A stretch of 23,352 bases of DNA, from contig DKEN01000030.1 of the NCBI GenBank assembly GCA_002452515.1, forward strand, positions 1-23,352, in the 5' to 3' direction. The translations under genes were made by a program, and so were the position numbers. Below are positions 13,685-21,620 of the stretch, one piece after another (the first letter of the stretch is position 1; every line of letters starts with the position of its first letter). Under the pieces are notes generated by a model, which did no database searches, was not told the DNA's origin, and worked only from the letters and a program-made list of their open reading frames with translations. The stretch is from Spartobacteria bacterium UBA6821 (lineage in GTDB: Bacteria; Verrucomicrobiota; Verrucomicrobiia; Chthoniobacterales; UBA6821).

Positions 13685-13699
13685 GAATTGTTACAATTC
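13685..13699. promoter_or_regulatory. Perfect 15-bp palindrome GAATTGTTACAATTC
   Basis: Seven-base arms GAATTGT and ACAATTC around a single T. It sits 49 bases before the small membrane protein ATG in an A/T-rich stretch with TTGTCA and TTGAAT upstream and CATAAT nearby. It is a good operator candidate; its regulator is unknown. Confidence 0.55.
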
Positions 13700-13747
13700 T
13701 GACATAATTGCTCTTTAAAAGAGGGGAAGGAGATGTGATAGTGAGGC

Positions 13748-13918
13748 ATGAAGAATCACCTGTTGGATGGAGAGGCAGAGGATCCTTGGGCCTGTAGTGG
13801 GGTTCCCATTCCCGAAGTTTACTCATCAAGACTGGCGTTCCTGAAGGTGGTGGCCCTCGGAGTGGGAATCACTGTCGCGCTCTTTGGAGTGCTTTCTTTG
13901 CTGTTAATGCATTCCTGA
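13748..13918 (+). CDS. Small single-span membrane protein (56 aa)
   Basis: Not recognised. ATG to TGA, 56 residues: an acidic N-terminus (LDGEAEDPWACSGVPIPEVY), a short basic patch (SSRLAFLK), then one hydrophobic segment of about 20 residues (VVALGVGITVALFGVLSLLL) and a three-residue tail MHS. The layout is that of a single-pass inner-membrane peptide. A stop lies two codons upstream, fixing the start; GTGAGG is a weak, close ribosome site. It fills an otherwise empty 367-base gap and is preceded by the 13685-13699 palindrome, which supports a real gene. Two hairpins (near 13943-13976) follow without a T-run. Confidence 0.5.
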   Translation: MKNHLLDGEAEDPWACSGVPIPEVYSSRLAFLKVVALGVGITVALFGVLSLLLMHS

Positions 13919-14006
13919 ATCCGCAGGTACTGTCTTATTTGGTTCCCCTAGGGAATCGCTGATTTCAGCGCAACGAGACTGTTGACGAAGACATGGAATA
14001 GGCTCC

Positions 14007-14495
14007 CTAAGCCTCCTTGAGCAACTCTCCGAGATTGAGCGGTTTGGTGACCATGGTCAGTTCGCCATCAATGGATCGAGGCCATTCCGGTTCGGGGCGA
14101 TCGCGGTAAAGCTCCACTCCATTGCCATCAGGGTCACGCAGATAGAGCGACTCGCTGACACCATGGTCGGAGGCACCTTCAAGCTTGATGCCAGCATCTA
14201 GGAGGCGCTTCAGGGCATCGCCCAACGCCGCGCGGGATGGATAGAGGAAGGCGACATGATAGAGTCCGGTCGTGCCGGGTGCCGGAGATTTGCCTCCGTG
14301 ACTCTCCCAGGTGTTTAATCCGATGTGATGGTGGTAATCGCCGGCTGAGAGAAAGGCCGCCTGAGTGCCGTAGCGTTGCGTAATTTCAAATCCGAGCACT
14401 CCCGAATAGAAACCTATCGCCCGTTCCAGATCTGCAACCTTTAGATGCACATGGCCGACACGGACTTCGGGATGGATAGGAATGGGGGGTGACAT
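14007..14495 (-). CDS. VOC-family ring-cleaving dioxygenase-like protein (CatE-like)
   Basis: Type I extradiol dioxygenase-like protein of 162 residues in two VOC modules. Module one begins GHVHLKVADLERAIGFY (14-30) and closes with AGDYHHHIGLNTW (51-63). Module two begins LYHVAFLYPS (78-87) and ends with LYLRDPDGNGVELYRDRP (117-134), the classic signature before the metal Glu. Expected metal ligands are His17, His80 and Glu128. Bacillus CatE, a catechol 2,3-dioxygenase induced by quinones, has the same motifs but is longer. It is divergent from a DoxX gene, as a counterpart of the catDE pair. Activity on catechols is inferred. Confidence 0.87.
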   Translation of the reverse strand: MSPPIPIHPEVRVGHVHLKVADLERAIGFYSGVLGFEITQRYGTQAAFLSAGDYHHHIGLNTWESHGGKSPAPGTTGLYHVAFLYPSRAALGDALKRLLDAGIKLEGASDHGVSESLYLRDPDGNGVELYRDRPEPEWPRSIDGELTMVTKPLNLGELLKEA

Positions 14496-14535
14496 GGTTT
14501 CCTATATGGAAGTATGACACGGCGGCTGATTTGAC

Positions 14536-14555
14536 AATCTCGATTGGAAGAGATT
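14536..14555. promoter_or_regulatory. Inverted repeat in the CatE-like/DoxX divergent region
   Basis: AATCTC, eight bases, GAGATT, lying in the 175-bp region between the two divergent genes. A TGCCA-5-TGGCA inverted repeat (about 14621-14635) and a TATACT box (14609-14614) are nearby, facing the DoxX gene. No match to known CatR or YodB boxes is evident. Confidence 0.35.
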
Positions 14556-14670
14556 CCTGCCAATTACTCTTTGCTGCGGAATTCATACCCTCATTGCGGC
14601 ATTCGGAGTATACTGAAAGTTGCCACTCTCTGGCATAGTGATTGCTACAAATTAAATAACCAACATCCTC

Positions 14671-15042
14671 ATGAAAATCGCCACCACCATTGCCCGTCTC
14701 CTACTCGGTCTGATCTTCGTCGTGTTCGGACTGAACGCCTTCCTGCATTTTATTCCGATGCCACCCATGCAGGGCCAGTCTGCAGCCTTCATGGGAGCGC
14801 TCTTTACCAGCCATTATCTCTACGCAATCAAATGCTTTGAAATCAGCGGTGGTCTCCTCCTTCTGATCGGCCGTTACATTCCGCTTGGACTCACCCTGCT
14901 GGGGCCGGTGATTGTGAATATCCTCTTTTTTCACATCTTTCTCGATCCCAGCGGCCTGCCTCTTGGTATTGTTGTGGCAGTGCTCGCCCTCTTCCTGCTC
15001 TGGCAGAATCGGAGTGCCTTTGCAGGATTGCTGAGGAAATAA
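14671..15042 (+). CDS. DoxX-family membrane protein
   Basis: Small inner-membrane protein of 123 residues with four hydrophobic helices. The N-terminal TIARLLLGLIFVVFGLNAF is the typical DoxX start, followed by a short loop with MPPMQG. The second conserved part is KCFEISGGLLLLIGRY and LGLTLLGPVIVNILFFH. Family members associate with thiol or quinone redox enzymes; Bacillus CatD, partner of CatE, is one. It is divergent from the CatE-like gene. The start codon follows an A/C-rich leader with no Shine-Dalgarno sequence. Its direct biochemical role is not known. Confidence 0.9.
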   Translation: MKIATTIARLLLGLIFVVFGLNAFLHFIPMPPMQGQSAAFMGALFTSHYLYAIKCFEISGGLLLLIGRYIPLGLTLLGPVIVNILFFHIFLDPSGLPLGIVVAVLALFLLWQNRSAFAGLLRK

Positions 15043-15104
15043 ACTTCCACGCTGTCACTCGGAGCAGGCTTCCTTCAGTCTGCGGAATAGGCTTTGATCA
15101 CCCG

Positions 15105-16355
15105 ATGGTCATTGCCCTCCCCAGACTGATCGGTTTCCTTGGCCTTCTTGTCGTTCTCTCCTGTTCGTTCTGCAGCGCCGCAGTTCAGACCGCGGAAGTG
15201 GCGGGAAAAATCACCCTTTCCCCGGGTGTCACCTGCGAACAGATCGGCACCTATAGTGTGAATCGGCTGAATCAAATCCTGACCGATGAAGTACCGGCGC
15301 AGCTTTCGGATTACCCCGTCAGCTATCCGCCTGCCCGTGATGCGGTGAAGCTTTATCGCATCACCTACCGCTCGGTGATCCCAGAACTCGGCAACCGTCA
15401 CACCACGGCCTCCGGTTTGCTGGCCATTCCCGAGATCGAAGGGAAATCATTTCCTGTGGTTTCCTACCAGCATGGAACGGTCTTCACAAAAACAGCCGTC
15501 CCTTCCCATCCCGAGGAGTCGATGGAAACACGCTTGATTCTGGCCCGGTTTGCAGGACAGGGATACATCGTCGTGGCTCCTGATTACTTCGGGAAAGGAT
15601 CGTCACGGGAAACCGACGCCTATCTGGCCAAGGCCTCTACGCAGCAGGCCTGTCTCGACATGCTCAGGGCGGGGAGATCAGCCAGCGAGAGACTTGGTGC
15701 TTCCTGGGGACCTTTGTTTGTGACCGGCTGGTCGCAGGGAGGGTGGGCCACCATGGTCTTCCTCAATAAACTCGAAAACGTTGGCATCCCGGTGACGGCA
15801 GCGGCGCCGGTCTGCGCGCCGGAAGATCTCTTCGCCATCATCAATCACTGGATCCATGATCCCTCACCGTCAGATAGCATCTTCCTTCCCGAACTCTTGG
15901 CTCTCCAACTCCACGCCTACGAACATTACTACCATCTGCGAGGATTGTCGGATGAAGCGATCAAGCCGGAATACCGTGCCGCCGCCCGCGATCTTTATCT
16001 GAACAAGCTCGCCTGGCCTGGCCTGCTCAAACAATTTCCGCGTCATCTCAGCGGTATGCTGCAACCCGGATTCATCGCGGAGAGTTCACTCGGCAGAGGA
16101 GACTATTGGGAAATCATCCAGCAGAACCAGGCGTACCGCTGGCGGAGCACTACCCCGATGCGTTGCTACTATGGGGCGAAGGATGAAATCGTCCCGCCCT
16201 TCATTGCACAGCTTCCCATCGGCTACCAGAAGGTGATGAAGGGAGCCATAACGACCGGTGTGGAAGTGACGGGATCAAAGGCCAACCACCGTGGAGCCTT
16301 TGTCGATGCGGTGGAAAAAGAGAAAGAGTGGTTCGACTCTTTTTTGAATAAATAG
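15105..16355 (+). CDS. Exported alpha/beta hydrolase (secretory lipase/esterase-like)
   Basis: Esterase-type hydrolase of 416 residues. The N-terminus is a signal peptide (residues 1-25); the VLSC sequence at 17-20 is close to a lipobox, so it could be a lipoprotein. The nucleophile elbow is GWSQGG with Ser210. Asp360 (YYGAKDEIVPP) and His395 (ANHRGAF) complete the triad in the correct order. SYQHG at 120-124 is a plausible oxyanion region, and PDYFGKG (159-165) is typical. A large cap lies between 235 and 345. The protein is periplasmic or surface-exposed; the substrate is unknown. It converges with the alcohol dehydrogenase gene with only six bases between stop codons. Confidence 0.88.
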   Translation: MVIALPRLIGFLGLLVVLSCSFCSAAVQTAEVAGKITLSPGVTCEQIGTYSVNRLNQILTDEVPAQLSDYPVSYPPARDAVKLYRITYRSVIPELGNRHTTASGLLAIPEIEGKSFPVVSYQHGTVFTKTAVPSHPEESMETRLILARFAGQGYIVVAPDYFGKGSSRETDAYLAKASTQQACLDMLRAGRSASERLGASWGPLFVTGWSQGGWATMVFLNKLENVGIPVTAAAPVCAPEDLFAIINHWIHDPSPSDSIFLPELLALQLHAYEHYYHLRGLSDEAIKPEYRAAARDLYLNKLAWPGLLKQFPRHLSGMLQPGFIAESSLGRGDYWEIIQQNQAYRWRSTTPMRCYYGAKDEIVPPFIAQLPIGYQKVMKGAITTGVEVTGSKANHRGAFVDAVEKEKEWFDSFLNK

Positions 16356-16361
16356 TCAGGA

Positions 16362-17381
16362 TCAACCGAGATCGTTTGTCAGAACGATCCGGTAGCGGGC
16401 CTTGCCGGAGCGGAGATGTTCAATGGCATCGTTGGCCTGTGACATGGGGAACGTCTCGGTTGTCGGGGCGATGTCATGACGTGCGGCGAATTCCAGCATG
16501 GTCTCCACGGTCGAGGGACTGCCAAGCGGTGATCCGGAGAGTGATCGCTGCGCCATGATCATCGGGAAGGCGGAGACAGCCATCGGTTCCAGCACGGCTC
16601 CGACTGTATGCAGACGGCCCTTGGGCTTGAGGGCGGCAATGTAAGTGTTCCAGTCGAGGGTAACATTGGCCGTGTTCAGGATGAAATCAAAGCTGCTCCC
16701 AGCCTTGGTGAGTTCCTCGGAATTCCGCGAGTTGAGCGTGCTGTGCGCTCCGAGTTGCAGAGCCTCCTCGCGCTTCGAGTCGCTGCTGGTGAAAGCGACG
16801 ACCTCGCATCCCCAGGCGCGGAGGAACTTCAGCGCCATGTGGCCGAGTCCTCCGATGCCAATCACCCCCACGCGGTCCGTTGGCTTGACTCCAAATTGGA
16901 TGATGGGGTTGAAGACCGTGATGCCGCCGCAGAAGAGTGGACCGGCTTTGCCCGCATCGAGAGCTTCCGGAAGGGGGCTGACCCAAGTCCAGTGCGCTCG
17001 CACCCGATCGGCGAATCCGCCGTGGCGGCCAACAATGGTTCCCTCGGCCGTGGCGCAGAGATTCTGGTTTCCGGAGAGACATTGGGAGCAACAGCCGCAG
17101 CTGTTGGAATACCAGCCGAGTCCAACACGATCCCCGACCTTGAGGCGTTTCGTGTTATCGCCAAGAGCCACCACTTTGCCGACCACTTCGTGGCCCGGAA
17201 CAAAGGGATAGGCTGTCATTCCCCATTCGTTGTCCAACATCGAGAGATCGCTGTGACAGATGCCACAACTCTCCACGGCAATCTCGACCTCCCCGCTGCC
17301 GAGAGGGCCGGGAGTGAACTCAAAAGGTTGCAGCGGTTCCTTGGCTCCAAGTGCGGCGAGTGCGTGAAACGAGGTGCTCAT
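16362..17381 (-). CDS. Zinc-dependent alcohol dehydrogenase (YahK/CAD type)
   Basis: Medium-chain NAD(P)-dependent alcohol/aldehyde reductase of 339 residues. The catalytic zinc site shows CGICHSD (Cys39) and GHE (63-65). The structural zinc Cys set is Cys95, Cys98, Cys101 and Cys109 in SCGCCSQC...NLC. The Rossmann motif is GIGGLGH near residue 175. The group includes YahK of E. coli and AdhA of Bacillus, broad-range aldehyde reductases, the latter induced by methylglyoxal and formaldehyde. It lies 46 bases after the FMN reductase gene on the same strand, so probably the second gene of that operon. Confidence 0.94.
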   Translation of the reverse strand: MSTSFHALAALGAKEPLQPFEFTPGPLGSGEVEIAVESCGICHSDLSMLDNEWGMTAYPFVPGHEVVGKVVALGDNTKRLKVGDRVGLGWYSNSCGCCSQCLSGNQNLCATAEGTIVGRHGGFADRVRAHWTWVSPLPEALDAGKAGPLFCGGITVFNPIIQFGVKPTDRVGVIGIGGLGHMALKFLRAWGCEVVAFTSSDSKREEALQLGAHSTLNSRNSEELTKAGSSFDFILNTANVTLDWNTYIAALKPKGRLHTVGAVLEPMAVSAFPMIMAQRSLSGSPLGSPSTVETMLEFAARHDIAPTTETFPMSQANDAIEHLRSGKARYRIVLTNDLG

Positions 17382-17427
17382 AGTCTGGTAATGTGTGGGA
17401 GGTGGTGACGAGTCGAAGCGAAATCGT

Positions 17428-18009
17428 TCAGGCCAGAAGCTTTTTCAGTTGATTGGCCAGCGTGGAGCCAAGCTTCTTCACTTGCGCCGTCTGCTTGGGG
17501 TCAGTGAGAGAGCCGTCGGCCTTGATGGCATCATAGGCCGAGGGAATGGCGATTTGATCGGGCAACACGGTGATGCCAAGATTCCCGAGGATGGCACGGA
17601 GATGAACGAGGCCGCGCAGACCGCCAAGACCTCCGGGTGATGCGGAGAGAATAAGAGCCGTTTTTCCCGAAAGTGCCGCGAGAGATGGCTCGTCATCTGA
17701 CTCAGCCCGGGAAACCCAGTCGATCGCATTTTTCAGGGCCGCCGTCACACTGCTGTTATATTCTGGAGAGGCGATGATCAGGCCGTCGGCTTTCAGGAAA
17801 AGCTCTTTCAGTTTCTTTGCCTCGGCGGGCATTCCGTTAGCAGCTTCCAGGTCCTGATCAAAGATCGGCATCGGGAAATCACGCAATGCGATGAACGTCA
17901 CCTCGGCACCTGCATCACGGGCCCCCTCGGCGGCGATTGCTGCGATTTTCTGATTAAAGGAGTCGCGTCGAAGACTGCCGCCGAAGGCGAGGATGCGTGG
18001 AGTGCTCAT
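17428..18009 (-). CDS. NADPH-dependent FMN reductase (ChrR/quinone reductase type)
   Basis: Flavodoxin-like reductase of 193 residues. The FMN phosphate loop is [10 protein letters not shown] (10-19), and [18 protein letters not shown] (81-98) is the strongly conserved second flavin-binding motif. Such proteins reduce quinones, chromate or azo compounds by two-electron transfer. The ATG at the complement of 18007-18009 is fixed by an unusually good Shine-Dalgarno sequence (AAGGAAGG) just upstream, one of the few in the window; a TTG further upstream is rejected. A palindrome (18019-18031) overlaps that ribosome site. First gene of an operon with the alcohol dehydrogenase. Confidence 0.93.
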   Translation of the reverse strand: MSTPRILAFGGSLRRDSFNQKIAAIAAEGARDAGAEVTFIALRDFPMPIFDQDLEAANGMPAEAKKLKELFLKADGLIIASPEYNSSVTAALKNAIDWVSRAESDDEPSLAALSGKTALILSASPGGLGGLRGLVHLRAILGNLGITVLPDQIAIPSAYDAIKADGSLTDPKQTAQVKKLGSTLANQLKKLLA

Positions 18010-18018
18010 GATCCCTTC

Positions 18019-18031
18019 CTTGTGACACAAG
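18019..18031. promoter_or_regulatory. 13-bp palindrome over the ribosome binding site
   Basis: CTTGTG-A-CACAAG with perfect 6-bp arms. It overlaps the AAGGAAGG ribosome site of the FMN reductase gene on the minus strand. It could be a repressor site or a hairpin restricting translation. Confidence 0.5.
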
Positions 18032-18102
18032 TCGGAGCCCCGTCAAGAGCAGAGGTGTTGGGGGTAATATAAAAGCCTCTCTACCGTCAACTGCGAGCAC
18101 CC

Positions 18103-18555
18103 TTATGCGCGTTGGGCAAAATGACTTTTTAGGGCTTCTTCCCGGAAGTCAAAGATCGCCTCGACCTCCCGGCGTACGAAGAGCGGATGGGCGATGAAGT
18201 CAAACGGGACCGCATATCGGACGACATCCCTGGAGAGCGTGCCGCCATTTTGCGCCTCGAAGGTGTGCTCATGAATCCACTGGCGATACGGTCCGTGTAG
18301 TTGCTCATCCACGAAACGGAACGGGGGTTGCCAGGCGGCGATGTGCGTGCGCCAGCGGACAGGAAACCCGTGAATGCGCAGCTTGTAATCAATGAGAGTG
18401 CCCTCCTGCATGGCGATGGGAAGCTGTGTGATCACCTTGAATCTGAGCGAGGGAGGAGTGATGGCCTCGAGATTCGTTGCGTCGGCAAAGAATGGAAAAA
18501 TCTCCTCCGGGGAGAGCGGTAACCAGAGTTCGCGTTTCAGGATGTGGATACGCAT
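18103..18555 (-). CDS. SRPBCC-fold protein (150 aa)
   Basis: START/Bet v 1-like ligand-binding protein. The sequence begins LKRELWLPLSPEEIFPFFAD, the usual first strand and helices of the fold. It continues with ITPPSLRFKVITQLP and the HEHTFEAQNGGTLSRDVVRYAVPF strand region. It ends in a long C-terminal helix (FVRREVEAIFDFREEAL), which closes the ligand pocket. The ITPP motif is shared with the SRPBCC domain found beside TIGR01777 epimerases. The ligand is unknown. The gene stands alone on the minus strand and is divergent from the large PEP-CTERM gene. Confidence 0.85.
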   Translation of the reverse strand: MRIHILKRELWLPLSPEEIFPFFADATNLEAITPPSLRFKVITQLPIAMQEGTLIDYKLRIHGFPVRWRTHIAAWQPPFRFVDEQLHGPYRQWIHEHTFEAQNGGTLSRDVVRYAVPFDFIAHPLFVRREVEAIFDFREEALKSHFAQRA

Positions 18556-18741
18556 TGGGAGTAGATCTATCGGGTGGAATGAGGTGGGTCAAAGAGAGTT
18601 GTCCTTCGAGGAGAGAGGCGGATTGTTTGGCCATTCTTTGGCAGATACTTCCACGCATTTGATCCGTCACTACTTTTGCCTTGTTTTGAATCAAGGTTGA
18701 GGTGATAGAGAACGCGAGTCCCTCGCTAACAATTCACCCAC

Positions 18742-21504
18742 ATGAGAACGCTCTCCTCCATGCGGAGGTCGGCACTTACAGATGCTGGATTTTTTTCCAT
18801 GCCAAATCGCCTCAGCTACATCGCTATCGTGTTTTTGTGCCTTGCCGGTGCTCTGAATGCTCAGACAACAAATTTCGATTTCAGTGGAGTGATGGAGACC
18901 TACATAATTCCTGTGGCAGGAACTTATGAGTTGAATGCCGTTGGGGCACAGGGTGGATACGGTGCTGATGATGCCGTGGGAGGAAAGGGGGCTTCACTTA
19001 CGGTTGATGGGTTTTTCACTGCTGGAACAACACTCGATATTCTCGTGGGAGGTGAAGGCCTAAACCCAGCGACTTTAGATGCTCCTGGAGCTGGGGGTGG
19101 AGGGGGCACCTTCATTTTTGAGACAAATTCTACGAATGGTTTGACGCCATTGCTTGTTGCCGGGGGCGGCGGTGGTGGTTCCGGCGAGTTCTTGTTCGGA
19201 AGTCTTAACGGGGGCGATGCAAGTTTTACCAATGGCAGCTATGGTGTGGGGGGACTTGGCGGATCTGATGCTGTTGACCATACGCTTGGAGGAGGGGGAG
19301 GAGGGGGCAGCGTGAGCCAGGATGGTGGTTGGGGAGCTGGTGTTGCTCCTGGCCAGGGAGGTGCAAGTGCCGTATCTGGCGGAACAGGGGGAACTGGTGG
19401 CGGTGGAGGTGCAGGTGGTAATGGTGGATTAGGAGGAGGCGGAGGAGGCGGAGCATTAGAAGGTGATGGTCCCGGTACCATTGATGATGGCGAGCCCGGT
19501 GCCGGAGGCGGCGGTGGGGGTGGTGCCAATGGAGGCAATGGTGGCAGTGCTCTTGGAGGCAGTGCCAGCACAGGCGGCAGTTCTTATTATGCCACGAACA
19601 CTCTAGTCGGAAGTACCCTTTATTCTTTCAGCCTAGTGTCAGCTTCCAACAGCACGGCATCGAATGGCTTGGTTTCCCTGACATTGCTCTCCCAATATTT
19701 CTACGATCTCTATGTAGGCAGCAATAATGCCGGTGTAATAACAAATGTCACGAACGGCATGGGTACATGGAGCAACACCTACATAGGATACGATCCAAGT
19801 TCATCCAATAACTTGCTCACCATCTCGAACAACGGAATTCAATTAACCACGCTTGATACTGTCTCCGTGGGATACAATGGATCGTCCAACAGCATGGTGA
19901 TCGCTGCGGGAGGAGGGGCGACTGACAGCAACGCTGTTATTGGATCCGGTACGGCTTCCTACAACAACAGCGTCCTTGTCACAGGAAGCGGTTCTTCATG
20001 GAACACTGTGAATTCTCTTGAGATTGGGGGTAACGGCTCCTCCAATACTCTTTTGATTGCGGGTGGAGGTGTCGTCTCACAATCTTATCAGTATGGTGGC
20101 AGCAGTGTAGGCGCGGCTGCCACTTCCTCGAACAACATGGTGTTGGTGTCGGATACAGGTTCTCTCTGGTCGAATACGGGCAATCTGTTTATTGGAAACT
20201 ACGGTGCCTCAAACAGTTTGATAATTTCCAACGGGGGGCAGGTTGTCAGCAGTGGTGGCAGCATCGGCTTGTCCACCATCTCGTCCAACAACAGCGTGCT
20301 TGTGACCGGTATCGGATCCACTTGGAACAGTGGGAGCGTCGAGGTTGGCGGCAATGGTTCCTTGAATTCGCTCATGATCTCAGGAGGAGGGATGGTGTCG
20401 GACTCCAATGGGTATGTGGGTTTTTATGATAACGCTTCAAATAACAGTGCGGTTGTGACAGGGGAGGGTTCTCTCTGGACAAATTCAGGGAATTTCTATG
20501 TCGGGTTAGTTGGAGCATCCTATAACAGCCTGATCATTTCCAATGGAGGAACAGTCATCGTGAATGGCGACACATCGGCGATCGGATATAATGGTTCTTC
20601 AAATAATAGGGTGATTGTAACGGGTGTGGGTTCCCTTTGGAGCAATGCCGGCACCGTCTATGTGGGCGGATGGCTGGAAAGTGTGGATTTGCACGATTAC
20701 TCGGATGGTTCGGGCGCTTTAACGGTCGCAAATGGAGGAGTGTTGATTGCGGGAAGCATGCAAATCGCCGGATACAAAACATCAGTTGGTGTGCTCAATA
20801 TCGGATCATTTGGGGGAAATGACTCGGCCGGGGTGATCGACACAGCAGGCATCGCCTTTGGATTGGGAAGCGGCACGATCAACTTCAATCAGACAAATAC
20901 ATTTCTCCTAACCAACCCGGTCTCCGGCAAAGGCTTGATCAGCCAGCTTGGCAGCGGAACGACGATCCTTGCGGAAAGCAATAGTTTTACGGGTTCAACA
21001 GTGGTCAATCAGGGCAATTTAGTAGCGTCCGTTAGAGGGGCTCTCGGGGGAGTCACCAATATCACCGTGACTGGTGGCAGACTTTCCTTGGAGGCAGATC
21101 AATCGGTTAACAACAACGCCACTCTCTCCCTTGAGGGAGGGACCCTTGGCATCTCTGCAAATCTTGATCAAAAATTTGACTCGTGGACCCTGCAGAACAA
21201 TTCCCTGTTGGATTTTGATGGGTATGCAGCCTCTCTAACCTTTACTTCCCTTGCCATCAACGGATCACTCGCCATCTGGAACTGGAACGCACTCACCGAC
21301 TCCATCTGCATCACCGGAGCGTACAGTGGTGATCTTTCCCAGATTACCTTCTACAGCGATTTCGGAGTGACGGAGATCGGCACGGGCGCGATCGTGAACA
21401 ACCAGCTTCAAGCTGTACCCGAACCCTCCACCTATGCCCTCGTTTGCCTCTCTGCGCTGCTTCTAGTGATCAGCGCGAGGCGGCGTGCTGTAGAGTCGAT
21501 CTAG
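18742..21504 (+). CDS. Large PEP-CTERM protein with glycine-rich domain and autotransporter-type repeats (920 aa)
   Basis: Exported surface protein. From the ATG at 18742, a signal peptide ends after ALNA (residue 40); an ATG at 18799 (residue 20) gives a more normal signal and may be the true start. Residues 47-318 resemble the ALK/LTK-type glycine-rich domain: GTYELNAVGAQGG, AGTTLDILVGGEG, GAGGGGGTFIF, PLLVAGGGGGG, then poly-Gly helices and a GGSSYYA closing strand. Residues 325-700 hold about six repeats of roughly 55 residues, with a pattern V-L-V-T-G-x-G-S-x-W ... V-G-x-x-G-x-x-N-S-L-x-I-S-x-G-G. An autotransporter-associated strand repeat (near 750-790, SNSFTGSTVVNQGNL) follows. The tail is PEP (893-895), a hydrophobic helix and ARRR. 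Hairpin GCGAG-TCC-CTCGC lies just upstream. Role probably adhesion or matrix. Confidence 0.9.
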   Translation: MRTLSSMRRSALTDAGFFSMPNRLSYIAIVFLCLAGALNAQTTNFDFSGVMETYIIPVAGTYELNAVGAQGGYGADDAVGGKGASLTVDGFFTAGTTLDILVGGEGLNPATLDAPGAGGGGGTFIFETNSTNGLTPLLVAGGGGGGSGEFLFGSLNGGDASFTNGSYGVGGLGGSDAVDHTLGGGGGGGSVSQDGGWGAGVAPGQGGASAVSGGTGGTGGGGGAGGNGGLGGGGGGGALEGDGPGTIDDGEPGAGGGGGGGANGGNGGSALGGSASTGGSSYYATNTLVGSTLYSFSLVSASNSTASNGLVSLTLLSQYFYDLYVGSNNAGVITNVTNGMGTWSNTYIGYDPSSSNNLLTISNNGIQLTTLDTVSVGYNGSSNSMVIAAGGGATDSNAVIGSGTASYNNSVLVTGSGSSWNTVNSLEIGGNGSSNTLLIAGGGVVSQSYQYGGSSVGAAATSSNNMVLVSDTGSLWSNTGNLFIGNYGASNSLIISNGGQVVSSGGSIGLSTISSNNSVLVTGIGSTWNSGSVEVGGNGSLNSLMISGGGMVSDSNGYVGFYDNASNNSAVVTGEGSLWTNSGNFYVGLVGASYNSLIISNGGTVIVNGDTSAIGYNGSSNNRVIVTGVGSLWSNAGTVYVGGWLESVDLHDYSDGSGALTVANGGVLIAGSMQIAGYKTSVGVLNIGSFGGNDSAGVIDTAGIAFGLGSGTINFNQTNTFLLTNPVSGKGLISQLGSGTTILAESNSFTGSTVVNQGNLVASVRGALGGVTNITVTGGRLSLEADQSVNNNATLSLEGGTLGISANLDQKFDSWTLQNNSLLDFDGYAASLTFTSLAINGSLAIWNWNALTDSICITGAYSGDLSQITFYSDFGVTEIGTGAIVNNQLQAVPEPSTYALVCLSALLLVISARRRAVESI

Positions 21505-21620
21505 ATCTGATTGCTCAATATATCCCATGGCCTGCGTCCCGTCTATCTTGTGAACACTGACACCAACCGTGGCGTGGAAGAGAGTGAACAGGTCAGCGTG
21601 AAGGCGAAAATTCGGACTGT

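Noticed and set aside
16608..17408. Long plus-strand frame (266 codons) across the alcohol dehydrogenase gene
   Set aside because: It is a shadow of the minus-strand dehydrogenase, whose complete zinc and Rossmann motifs leave no doubt about the coding strand.
19081..19560. Gly-codon tracts as a tandem DNA repeat or CRISPR-like array
   Set aside because: The repetition follows codon use for polyglycine with no regular spacer or constant repeat unit.
19226..19571. Pro-rich frames on the minus strand opposite the glycine-rich region
   Set aside because: They are the complement of Gly codons (GGN/CCN) in the large PEP-CTERM gene; two such frames overlap each other and none has a start context.
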